A stretch of DNA of 64,000 nucleotides from JANMES01 sp038329865 (GTDB lineage Bacteria; Planctomycetota; Phycisphaerae; Tepidisphaerales; Tepidisphaeraceae). The notes beneath the pieces are model-generated. The model had not been told where the DNA came from, did no database searches, and saw only the letters and a program-made list of their open reading frames with translations. Below are positions 54,678-62,329 of this stretch, in pieces; position 1 is the stretch's first letter, and each line of letters opens with the position of its first letter. The position numbers and the translations under genes were made by a program. Where the stretch lies: the NCBI GenBank assembly GCA_038329865.1, contig JBBQNK010000004.1:1-64000 (forward strand), in the 5' to 3' direction.

Positions 54678-57600
54678 CTAGCTGCACCCCATCGAATTCC
54701 CGCAGTTCAAGCACTTGTAGCAAGTCCCCGACCTCACCGTGATCGACCCGCACACGTCACAGCCCGGGGCGTCGGCTTGCATTTCTGAGCCTTGTTGGCT
54801 GAGCGGGTCTAGCGCGACCTGGGCGATGCGGAGGGGGCTGCCGTACTGGGATTCGGTCGGCTTCGCGCTGGCGGAGGGGGTGGGGTCGGCGATTTTGTTT
54901 TCCAGGCCCGAGCCGTAGTCGAAGGGCTTGGCGTCGGGTTGGAGGCGCGGGCGGGCTTCGGGGTGCGGGGCGGGGGCTTCACTCGTCGTCGGGGGGAGCG
55001 AGGGTTTTACTTCCTTCTTGGCGCGCTGCGGGGCGTGGGCGTCGCGGTAGCCGGGGATGAACTCCATGGCGAGCCAGCGGAAGATGTAATCGACCAAACT
55101 CTTGGCGAAGGGGATTTCCTGGTTGCGGGTCATGCCGGACGGTTCGAAGCGCACGTGTTCGAACTTGCGGACGAGGGAATCGACCGGCACGCCGTACTGC
55201 AGGCTCACCGAGACGAGCGTGGCGATGCAGTCCATCAGGCCGCCGATGGTGGAACCTTCCTTGGCCATGGTGATGAAGACTTCGCCGGGCTGGCCGTCTT
55301 CGTAGAGGCCGACGGTGATGTAGCCCTCGTGGCCGGAGATGTCGAACTTGTGGGTGAGGGCGTTGCGCGTGTCGGGGAGACGACGTCGCAGCGGGCGCTC
55401 GACGATTCGCTCGACGATCTTCTCGATCACGTTGGTGTGAGCCAAAGAAAGATTGTCGGATTGGAGACCTAAGACTCCGACGGGCTCGGAGGCTCCCACG
55501 GTGGAACCGTGGGCTTGTCCGACTACTTGCGCGACTTGGTTCGCGACTTCTTCGCGTGCTGCGATCACTGCTTCTGCGTCTTCTTCGTCGGTCGTCTTAT
55601 CCAGGTCGTCATCGGACTTGATGTTCAACGGCTGCGAGAGCTTGCTTCCATCGCGATACAACGCGTTGGCTTTCAATCCCAATTCCCATGACAGCTGATA
55701 CGCCGCTTTGATTTCATCGAGCGTGGCTTCATTGGGGAGATTGATCGTCTTGCTGATCGCGCCACTGAGGAACGGCTGCGCGGCGGCCATCATTTTGATG
55801 TGGCCGGTGTAGTGGATGTAGCGCTTGCCGGTTTTGCCGCACTTGTTGGCGCAGTCGAAGACGGGCAGGTGCTCGTCGCGGAGGTGCGGGGCGTTTTCCA
55901 CCGTGCCGCGGCCGCAGATGACGGCGCTGGCTTCGTTGATCTGCTTGCCGGTGAACCCTAGCTTGCGGAGCAGGTTGAACCCGGGCGCCTGCCACTCGGC
56001 CTCGGAGATATTCAGCCGGCGGAAGGTGTCCGGCGACAAACTCCACGGGCTGAATGCGAAGGAAAGCTCGAACTGGCCGGGCAGGCTTTGCTCAATCTTG
56101 GAAAGTTCATCGCGCGTGAAGCCGAGCTCGATCAGCCGTTGGTGGTTGATCTTCGGTGCGTCGTGCAGTGTGAGCGTGCCGAGCACGAACTTGAGGATGT
56201 CGTGAATCTGCTCGCTGGTGTAGCCGAGGTTGACCAGCGCGGGCTTGAGAGACTGGTTGGCGATCTTGAAGTACCCGCCGCCGGCGAGTTTCTTGAATTT
56301 CACGAGTGCGAAGTCCGGTTCCACGCCGGTGGTGTCGCAATCCATCAGCAGGCCGATGGTGCCGGTGGGGGCGATGACGGTCGTTTGAGCGTTGCGGTAG
56401 CCGTGGTGCTGGCCGAGCGTGAGGGCGCGGTCCCAGCAGTCGCGGGCGGTGTTGAGGAGGTCGATATTGCAGAGGCGTTCTTTCGGGCCGAACTGCGTCT
56501 CGTCGATCGCGATCGGGCGGATGTCGAGCGACTCGTACTGATCGCGCGGCACGTCGTAGGCGGCCCGGCGGTGATTGCGGATCACGCGGAGCATGCTTTC
56601 GCGATTCTCCGGATAGCCGGCGAACCAGCCGAGCTCGCGCGCCATCTCGGCGGAAGTCGCGTAGCTCTCACCGGTGAGAATAGAAGTCAGTGCGGCGCAG
56701 ATGGCGCGGCCCTTCTCGCTGTCGTACGGAATGCCGGCCTGCATGAGCATCGCGCCGAGGTTCGCGTAACCCAAACCGAGCGTGCGGAACTTGTAGCTGA
56801 GGCGGGCGATTTCTTCGGACGGGAAGCTGGCCATCAGCACGGAGATTTCGAGCACGATGGTCCAGATTCGCACGCCGTGCTTGTAGCCGTCGAGATCGAA
56901 TTGCCCGGTCTCGGTGTCGTAGAACGTGAGGACGTTGAGCGACGCGAGATTGCAGGCAGTGTCGTCGAGGAACATGTACTCCGAGCAGTTGTGCACGGTC
57001 ATGCCGTTGGCGATGAAGCTGTGCGTGGCCGGCTCGGTGAGATCGAAGACTTGCTGCATTCCGAGCGGGGTGAGCGAACTCACGCGATCGAAGTTGCCGG
57101 CGACGCGCGGAGCGCCGTCCGTCGTCGGGGAGTTGTTCAGACCGAACAGGATTGCCTCGCGTTCGCTTCCGTTGCTGACCGCGAGGGAGACGGCGTCGGC
57201 GAGTTGCTCGAGCTTTTGGCCCGGCAGCAGCGCGACGTGTGTTCCAAAAGAGCGGAGACTGGCTGCGTCAACACGCAGGCCGTGGCGTCTGTTGGCTGCG
57301 TTGCTCTGGCGGCTCCCGATGGGGTCGGGCCGCGAGCCAGTCGATTGATGGGGAATCGACTGAATGGCAGTCAATCTCTCGCTCTGCGCGGAAGCCAAAT
57401 GGCCTCCGCTTTCAGAAGCATCCATGCTTCCGTTGGACCGGGACGACTTGGAGTCAGTCCCGGTACGACCGACTGCCCCGCTTGGAGCGTCGGCGGGGGT
57501 GCGTTCCCCACCGAACGGCGTGGCAGTCGTAGTAATTTTGTTGAGCAGATCCGCCGTAAGATCGGCGGCATGATGGACGGTGAACAGTGAGCTCTGCACG

Positions 57601-59597
57601 CCGAAGCCCAGGAGGATCAGCTGCACGTCCGCCAGCAGGCCGGCGCTGCTGGAGAGCAGCTCGAGCGAGTTGGCGTGAATCCGCCCGTCGGCGGTGAAGA
57701 GGGCGCGGAGCAGGTGCTTCTGCGCGGCAAGTCCGGCGGTGAAGGCGTCGTCGCTGAGGCGTTTCTGGCCGTTCTCAAGCTTGACGAACGCGCGCAGGCG
57801 CGAAATCAGCCGGCGGTTGGTGAGCGTGGTGGTGATGGTGTTGCTGTCGCCGGAAACTTCCGGCTCACCGGCGGGGCCGTCGATCATTTCTGCGTTGACG
57901 TAATCATCATCGTAAGCGCGCTCGCCCCAGGTGTTGTGCACGTAGGCGGTGAACGCATCGATCTGCGCCGGCTCGACGACACGGTCGAGCTGCACGGCGT
58001 TGCAATCGGTGTTCGCGGAGCTGAGGAACAGGCCGACGAGCTGGAACAGCTTGTGGTCCTGCGGCTCGCCGATGGAATGCACCGCGGCCGGCTGGCTGGG
58101 GAGTTTGATTTCGTCGGTGCGGGTGAGGTCCTTGGCCATCTGCCAGCCGCGCCGGCGCGTCCATACTTTATGGTCCGCCGTGAGCTTGAGGGTGTAGCCG
58201 CCTTGCGTGCGGAGCTCGAAGACTTCCTTCGTGCCGGTGGGGAACGCGCCGTCGACGACGTGAATTTCCTGGGCGTTCAAGTTCGTGACGATGCGGGCCG
58301 GCAAGTGAATCATCTGGTCGATGCGGCGCCAGATTCCGCCCGGGGTGAGCACGCGGGTGTCGCCGGTCACGCACGGATTGCTGGCGTTGATTCGGCCGGA
58401 CTTGGGGCAGGTGTGCCAGTCGTTGATCGTGTCGTCGTACTGCACGCCCGGATCGGCGCAGCGCCAAGCGGCGTAGGAAATCTGCTCCCACAGTGCGCGG
58501 GCTTTCATCGTCTTGACCGGCTTCTTGCTCAAGCGGCTGGTGAGATGCCAATCGCCGTCGTCTTCGAGCGCTTTGAAGAATTTATTCGGGATGCGGACGG
58601 AGTTGTTGGAGTTCTGGCCGCTCACGGTCATGTACGCTTCGCCGTTGAAGTCGTAATCGAGCTTCAGGCCGAGCTTCTTCGCCAGTTCCTGCTGATCCTT
58701 CGGCAGGATCTTCATGCCTTCAGCGAGCGCGGCGACTTTCAGCTCTTCGCGCACTTTCCAGTTGACGAAATCTTCGACGTCTGGGTGATCCAGATCGAGG
58801 CAGACCATCTTGGCGGCGCGACGGGTGGTGCCGCCGGACTTGATCGCGCCGGCGGCGCGGTCGCCAATTTTGAGGAAGCTCATCAAGCCGGACGATTTCC
58901 CGCCGCCGGAGAGTTTTTCGTCTTCGCCGCGCAGTCGCGAGAAGTTGCTGCCCGTGCCCGAGCCGTACTTGAAGAGGCGCGCCTCGCGCGTCCACAAATC
59001 CATGATCCCGCCGGGGTTCACGAGGTCATCGCTGACGGACTGAATGAAGCAGGCGTGCGGCTGCGGGTGTTCGTAGGCGTTGGAGGATTGTTTGAGCTCG
59101 CCCGTGCGCGGGTCGCAGTAATGATGACCTTGTGCAGGCCCGGTAATGCCGTAGGCGTGGTGCAGGCCGGTATTAAACCACTGCGGGCTGTTCGGGGCGC
59201 ACATCTGGTGGAGCAGCATGTACGAGAGCTCGTCGTAAAACGCCTGGGCGTCTTCGGTGGTGTCGAAGTACCCGTGCGTCTCGCCCCAGTGTCGCCAGCA
59301 GCCGGCGAGCCGGTTGACGACCTGCTTCGCCGATTTCTCCGGGCCGAGCAACGGCGATCCGTCGGTGTTACGCAGCGGCGAGCCGCTGGAGTCGACCTGC
59401 GGCACGCCGGCTTTGCGGAAATACTTGCTGACCATGATGTCGGTCGCGAGCTGGCTCCACTGTTTCGGAATTTCCGCATCGGTCATCTCGAAGACGACGC
59501 TGCCGTCTGGATTACTGATCCGGCTGGTGCGTTTTTCGTACTCCACAGTCGACAGTGCGTCCTGCCCGGCCTTGGTAAATCGGCGAGTAATTTTCAT
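54678..59597 (-). CDS. nrdJ: Adenosylcobalamin-dependent ribonucleotide reductase (class II) with intein
   Basis: 1639 residues including a 462-residue intein (residues 409-870), leaving about 1177 after splicing. Makes deoxyribonucleotides using B12 instead of oxygen. Extein landmarks: SPQWFNTGLHHAYG, KYGSGTGSNFSRLRGEDEKL, SGGTTRRAAKMVCLDLDHPD, QNSNNSVRIPNKFFKAL, INASNP then the split site, CSEYMFLDDTACNLASLNV, NAQTTVIAPTGTIGLLMDCD. The C-terminal TSCPD-type region (VDSLVRKFEHVRFEPSGMTR) and a zinc tail (CDVCGSITVRSG ... CYKCLNCGNSMGC) complete the NrdJ_Z form. The +1 residue of the intein is the Cys of NPC-S-E-Y, the presumed thiyl-radical cysteine. A palindrome at 55495 is inserted in the linker before TSCPD. 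Confidence 0.93.
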   Translation of the reverse strand: MKITRRFTKAGQDALSTVEYEKRTSRISNPDGSVVFEMTDAEIPKQWSQLATDIMVSKYFRKAGVPQVDSSGSPLRNTDGSPLLGPEKSAKQVVNRLAGCWRHWGETHGYFDTTEDAQAFYDELSYMLLHQMCAPNSPQWFNTGLHHAYGITGPAQGHHYCDPRTGELKQSSNAYEHPQPHACFIQSVSDDLVNPGGIMDLWTREARLFKYGSGTGSNFSRLRGEDEKLSGGGKSSGLMSFLKIGDRAAGAIKSGGTTRRAAKMVCLDLDHPDVEDFVNWKVREELKVAALAEGMKILPKDQQELAKKLGLKLDYDFNGEAYMTVSGQNSNNSVRIPNKFFKALEDDGDWHLTSRLSKKPVKTMKARALWEQISYAAWRCADPGVQYDDTINDWHTCPKSGRINASNPCVTGDTRVLTPGGIWRRIDQMIHLPARIVTNLNAQEIHVVDGAFPTGTKEVFELRTQGGYTLKLTADHKVWTRRRGWQMAKDLTRTDEIKLPSQPAAVHSIGEPQDHKLFQLVGLFLSSANTDCNAVQLDRVVEPAQIDAFTAYVHNTWGERAYDDDYVNAEMIDGPAGEPEVSGDSNTITTTLTNRRLISRLRAFVKLENGQKRLSDDAFTAGLAAQKHLLRALFTADGRIHANSLELLSSSAGLLADVQLILLGFGVQSSLFTVHHAADLTADLLNKITTTATPFGGERTPADAPSGAVGRTGTDSKSSRSNGSMDASESGGHLASAQSERLTAIQSIPHQSTGSRPDPIGSRQSNAANRRHGLRVDAASLRSFGTHVALLPGQKLEQLADAVSLAVSNGSEREAILFGLNNSPTTDGAPRVAGNFDRVSSLTPLGMQQVFDLTEPATHSFIANGMTVHNCSEYMFLDDTACNLASLNVLTFYDTETGQFDLDGYKHGVRIWTIVLEISVLMASFPSEEIARLSYKFRTLGLGYANLGAMLMQAGIPYDSEKGRAICAALTSILTGESYATSAEMARELGWFAGYPENRESMLRVIRNHRRAAYDVPRDQYESLDIRPIAIDETQFGPKERLCNIDLLNTARDCWDRALTLGQHHGYRNAQTTVIAPTGTIGLLMDCDTTGVEPDFALVKFKKLAGGGYFKIANQSLKPALVNLGYTSEQIHDILKFVLGTLTLHDAPKINHQRLIELGFTRDELSKIEQSLPGQFELSFAFSPWSLSPDTFRRLNISEAEWQAPGFNLLRKLGFTGKQINEASAVICGRGTVENAPHLRDEHLPVFDCANKCGKTGKRYIHYTGHIKMMAAAQPFLSGAISKTINLPNEATLDEIKAAYQLSWELGLKANALYRDGSKLSQPLNIKSDDDLDKTTDEEDAEAVIAAREEVANQVAQVVGQAHGSTVGASEPVGVLGLQSDNLSLAHTNVIEKIVERIVERPLRRRLPDTRNALTHKFDISGHEGYITVGLYEDGQPGEVFITMAKEGSTIGGLMDCIATLVSVSLQYGVPVDSLVRKFEHVRFEPSGMTRNQEIPFAKSLVDYIFRWLAMEFIPGYRDAHAPQRAKKEVKPSLPPTTSEAPAPHPEARPRLQPDAKPFDYGSGLENKIADPTPSASAKPTESQYGSPLRIAQVALDPLSQQGSEMQADAPGCDVCGSITVRSGTCYKCLNCGNSMGCS
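55455..55525 (-). repeat. In-frame palindromic insert in the nrdJ C-terminal linker
   Basis: CCCACGGT-gga-ACCGTGGG (55495-55513) is perfect over 8 bp; GTCGGA/TCCGAC flank it at 55455-55480. It encodes a Gly/Ser/Val-rich stretch (QAHGSTVGASEPVGVLG). The CCCACGG core is shared with the rsmE insert at 22604. Confidence 0.65.
56988..58373 (-). other. Intein inside nrdJ (Hint domain with LAGLIDADG remnant)
   Basis: 462 residues, from Cys1 at 58371-58373 (CVTGDTRVLTPGG) to the last Asn (56988-56990; ATHSFIANGMTVHN), followed by +1 Cys. Splicing blocks: A CVTGDTRVLTPGG, B TLKLTADHKVW (TxxH), F VFDLTEPATHSFIANGM, G VHN-C. The middle contains a LAGLIDADG-type endonuclease: block C KLFQLVGLFLSSANTD lacks the acidic residue; block E LLRALFTADGRIHANSLELL keeps Asp. 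A palindrome-rich stretch of about 75 residues (DNA roughly 57310-57530) interrupts the second half. Confidence 0.88.
57315..57464 (-). repeat. Palindrome-rich in-frame insertion in the intein
   Basis: Four successive inverted repeats: CCCGA/TCGGG (57315-57329), CAGTCGATT/AATCGACTG (57338-57362), GAAGCAT/ATGCTTC (57415-57430) and ACCGGGAC/GTCCCGGT (57437-57464). The encoded peptide is Ser/Gly/Arg/Gln-rich and unlike other inteins, e.g. SQRDLEGSS-like low complexity (here SKSSRSNGSMDASESGGHLA). Confidence 0.7.
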
Positions 59598-59707
59598 GAT
59601 GGGTCGATCCTTCTATGTACTAATGTCCTGAATCTCGTTTCCTGTTTCCTACGCCCCGGCGCCGCTTCCAAGCGACTCCGGTTTTCTGCTTTGCTTTTCT
59701 GATTCCG

Positions 59708-59833
59708 CGGTAGGACAGACATTCCTGTCTGTCGCGGGCGGATGTACCCATCCGTCCGTTCACCGTTTCCGGCCAATCGGTACGAGTCGAGGAGTACCTC
59801 GCCTCGTGACAGACAAGAATGTCTGTCCTACCG
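59708..59833 (-). repeat. Dispersed long inverted repeat, copy E (reverse orientation)
   Basis: CGGTAGGACAGACATTCCTG to AAGAATGTCTGTCCTACCG; interior TACGAGTCGAGGAGTACCTC and GCCTCGTGAC in reverse orientation like copy B. It lies between nrdJ and the lipoprotein gene at 59854, both on the minus strand. Confidence 0.88.
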
Positions 59834-59853
59834 AAGAGCTGTCGCAAGCAACT

Positions 59854-60234
59854 TCACTTCACCTCAAGAAAAATTCCGTACCTCGAGGCCGCGTCCAACG
59901 GCCCCGGTTTTACTTTTACGTCTCCGACTCGCACGCCGTCCGCGGCGTCGATCGAAACGATCTGGCCGGCCTTGCAGTCGTGCGCGGCGAGCGTTGTTTT
60001 GGCGTCCACGTTAATCACCCGAACGACGCAATTGAAGTCGACCATGTAGGCCAGCGGCACTTTGCCGACCAGCACCGGTGGTTGACCTTTCGGGCTCTCG
60101 ATCACCTCCTGGCTGGGGCCATAGGTGTCGCGAAACGTCATTCCCATTGGGTTTTTAGATTTTTCTTCGCACCCCACGCCCGCCAGCAAAAGCGGGATCA
60201 AATACACACCCGAAACGACTCCGAAGTGACGCAT
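59854..60234 (-). CDS. Lipoprotein, hypothetical
   Basis: 126 residues from ATG 60234. Signal peptide with lipobox (VVSGVYLIPLLLAGVGC then EEKS). Mature part VPLAYMVDFNCVVRVINVDA and TTLAAHDCKAGQIVSIDAAD; two Cys could bond. Short beta-rich domain, no family recognised. Terminates at KPGPLDAASRYGIFLEVK. Confidence 0.65.
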   Translation of the reverse strand: MRHFGVVSGVYLIPLLLAGVGCEEKSKNPMGMTFRDTYGPSQEVIESPKGQPPVLVGKVPLAYMVDFNCVVRVINVDAKTTLAAHDCKAGQIVSIDAADGVRVGDVKVKPGPLDAASRYGIFLEVK

Positions 60235-60311
60235 GACGACAACTGATTCGATTACATCTGAAACGACGAACACGACCCGCTGAAGCGGGCCGACCGCTGA
60301 ATACAATTGAA

Positions 60312-60872
60312 CTAATCCACTCGTGGCAATGTGAGACCCGCCTGGTCCTGATACTTCCCACCCTTGTCGGCGTAGCTGACTGAACAGATGCGATCGCCCT
60401 TGAGGAACACCAGTTGGCAGATGCCTTCATTGGCGTAGATCTTGGCCGGCAGGGGGGTTGTGTTGCTGATTTCGAGCGTGATCTTGCCGCGCCATTCCGG
60501 TTCGATCGGCGTGACGTTCACGATGATGCCGCACCGGGCGTACGTGCTCTTGCCGACGCAGATCGCCAGGATGCCGCGGGGGATTTCGACTGTTTCGACC
60601 GTCTCGCACAGCGCGAAGCTGTTCGGCGGGATCAGGACGTGGTCCTTGCCGGTCTTTTCGGTGTCGACCGTGACGAACGAGCGGTCGCTGAACCGCTTGG
60701 GGTCGATGATCTCGGAATTAACGTTGGTGAAGATTTTGAAGACCGGCCCGACGCGGAGGTCGTACCCGTAGCTGGAAACGCCGTAGCTGATGCGGCCCGG
60801 GCGTTTGGCGTTGTCTTCAAAGGGCTCGATACCGACGAGCTCGCGGATTTGTGTGTCGCAAAGTATCCCCAT
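60312..60872 (-). CDS. dcd: dCTP deaminase family protein
   Basis: 186 residues from the ATG at 60872, which follows GGGA at acceptable spacing; an in-frame upstream ATG is rejected. The trimeric dUTPase/dCTP deaminase fold is shown by SYGVSSYGYDLRVGPVFKIF, PPNSFALCETVETVEIPRGI, GKSTYARCGIIVNVTPIEPE and WRGKITLEISNTTPLPAKIY. The family converts dCTP to dUTP (or to dUMP in the bifunctional form) for dTMP synthesis. The Ser/Arg of K/R-S-x-x-A-R and the Glu in TLEISN line the active site. Length fits the standard enzyme. Together with nrdJ nearby it serves dNTP supply. Confidence 0.92.
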   Translation of the reverse strand: MGILCDTQIRELVGIEPFEDNAKRPGRISYGVSSYGYDLRVGPVFKIFTNVNSEIIDPKRFSDRSFVTVDTEKTGKDHVLIPPNSFALCETVETVEIPRGILAICVGKSTYARCGIIVNVTPIEPEWRGKITLEISNTTPLPAKIYANEGICQLVFLKGDRICSVSYADKGGKYQDQAGLTLPRVD

Positions 60873-61428
60873 GACGCGGTTCCCATCTCGGGTGAATGAC
60901 GCAAGCAAGACCGGACGAATCCTTCGCCGATTATACCTATCATCAACCAAACAAAACAACCGGGTCGTCGTCCTGACGACTCATCCAAGGCGCGCACTGT
61001 TCCACTCCACGACCTACTGACCGGAACCGTTGTTCCGCGTTACTTCTGCCCATTCGCACATGACTAACTGTGCTATCGGTAGGACGTGAGGCGGAACTAT
61101 ACACAAGATGTAGTATCGTTCAACGAAAACTTTTCCATCTTTCCCAAACCGCACATACGGCCAGCGCGTAACAAATTGATCGCCCGCGAGTTAAGAGGGG
61201 CGAACAGTACAGAAATATTTTTCAAACCCAATCTTTGCATTGTCGCAGGCTCAACTTATCCACCTCTCGTGCACCATAAAGCGGTGGAAAACCTGTTGAA
61301 TAAACCGTGCTCAACCTTGGCTGCGGTGCTCAAATTGAGATTTTCGATCTTTTTCCCGCCGCAGTCGTATCAAGTTGGAAGGAACACTTCGCCGATCGAG
61401 AAATGTGAGCAGTGCGTTAGACATTTGA
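60873..61428. other. Gene-free, AT-rich interval with DnaA-box-like words
   Basis: About 550 bases between divergent genes. Part is AT-rich. TTATCCACC at 61256-61264 and GGTGGAAAA at 61283-61291 (inverse TTTTCCACC) resemble DnaA boxes; only two such words and no dnaA gene, so an origin is unlikely but not excluded. Nothing else is recognised. A 128-codon frame at 61086-61472 has no family features and is not annotated. Confidence 0.4.
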
Positions 61429-61530
61429 TATACTGCACCGCCAGAGCAAGTGTTCCGCTCTGCAGCAGGTAAGCGGTTTCCGGGCTTTGCACCTTGCCCG
61501 TCAAGTCCCGCAAGGGTCTGGAAACGGCTT
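61429..61530 (+). promoter_or_regulatory. Candidate promoter and hairpin leader of the zinc-ribbon gene
   Basis: TATACT (61429-61434) is a good -10, with only a weak -35 (TGAGCA, 17 bases upstream). Right after it are two stems: CAGAGC/GCTCTG (61442-61462) and a long hairpin AAGCGGTTTCC with GGAAACGGCTT (61471-61530, one mismatch; inner CCTTGC/GCAAGG). They could be a structured leader or a small RNA that ends before the ATG at 61594. Confidence 0.4.
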
Positions 61531-61593
61531 CAAATCGAACTAGCGGTCGCAGTCGGCACACTTCCAAGAGCCGAACGCAGGAGAAGTTGGCTT

Positions 61594-62175
61594 ATGGCAC
61601 AGGACATCACCTGTCCGAATTGCGGCGGACTGATATTCAGCGACGACGCCAGCGCGATGGAACTATCGCCGTGCACCTGCACGGGCGCAAATCAGCCCGT
61701 CGAAGAACCCGCCGCCAAGCAATCGGTGGCGGCGGCGGCGATGGCGTCGACCCGGTCGACCCCGCCCGCCAGGCCGAGCAGCAAATCCTCTTCTGACTCC
61801 CCCAAAGTCTGCTGCAACTGCGGCAACGACGTCTCCGGCCGCAAGCGCCTCAAGGACTCACGCGGGCGCTACTGGTGCCCGACCTGCGCCAAGAAAGACG
61901 AACGCCGCAAAAAAGTCCGCCAGGAACAGACCAAGACCGCCTGCACGTCCTGCGGCACGGAAGTCGAAGTCCAGAACATGCTCGCCTACGACGGCCAGTT
62001 CGTCTGCCCCAAGTGCTACCGCGACAAGAAGGATGCCGAGAAGGCCGCCGACGCGCGTATCAGCCGCATCAACAACGCCTATAAGGGCACGGAAACCAAG
62101 CGGATGTGGCCGTACTACGTCGTGCTGGGAATTCTTGCGGCGATCATCCTCGCGCGGAAACTGCACCTGATCTGA
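61594..62175 (+). CDS. Zinc-ribbon membrane protein
   Basis: 193 residues from the ATG at 61594, preceded by AGGAG. N-terminal zinc ribbon (ITCPNCGGLIF ... SPCTCTG), a linker, a second CxxC pair (VCCNCGNDVSGRKRL ... YWCPTCAKKDERRKKV), a third (CTSCGTEVEVQNML ... FVCPKCYRDKKD), then one C-terminal membrane helix (YYVVLGILAAIILARKLHLI). Three ribbons in one chain point to protein or nucleic-acid binding at the membrane. No further family. Planctomycete genomes carry many such proteins. Confidence 0.75.
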   Translation: MAQDITCPNCGGLIFSDDASAMELSPCTCTGANQPVEEPAAKQSVAAAAMASTRSTPPARPSSKSSSDSPKVCCNCGNDVSGRKRLKDSRGRYWCPTCAKKDERRKKVRQEQTKTACTSCGTEVEVQNMLAYDGQFVCPKCYRDKKDAEKAADARISRINNAYKGTETKRMWPYYVVLGILAAIILARKLHLI

Positions 62176-62329
62176 ACCTGACGCATCGTTGCCGTTTACT
62201 TTTCACGCCGGTCACGACTCGACTGAGCTCGTCGAAGTCTTTGCGGCGGGATTCTGGAATCCGGTCGCCCAGCAACCGGCGTGACGAGGTCTCGCGTCGC
62301 TGGATTTTCCGGTACACTTCCGCCCAGCG

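Noticed and set aside
57675..59702. 675-codon plus-strand frame opposite nrdJ
   Set aside because: Antisense shadow of the reductase; no motif and no ribosome site.
60873..61428. Chromosomal replication origin
   Set aside because: Only two DnaA-box-like words, no dnaA, dnaN or gidA nearby; kept as a low-level observation only.
61086..61472. 128-codon frame in the dcd/zinc-ribbon gap
   Set aside because: No family features, odd composition, overlaps the DnaA-like words and the hairpins; no ribosome site.
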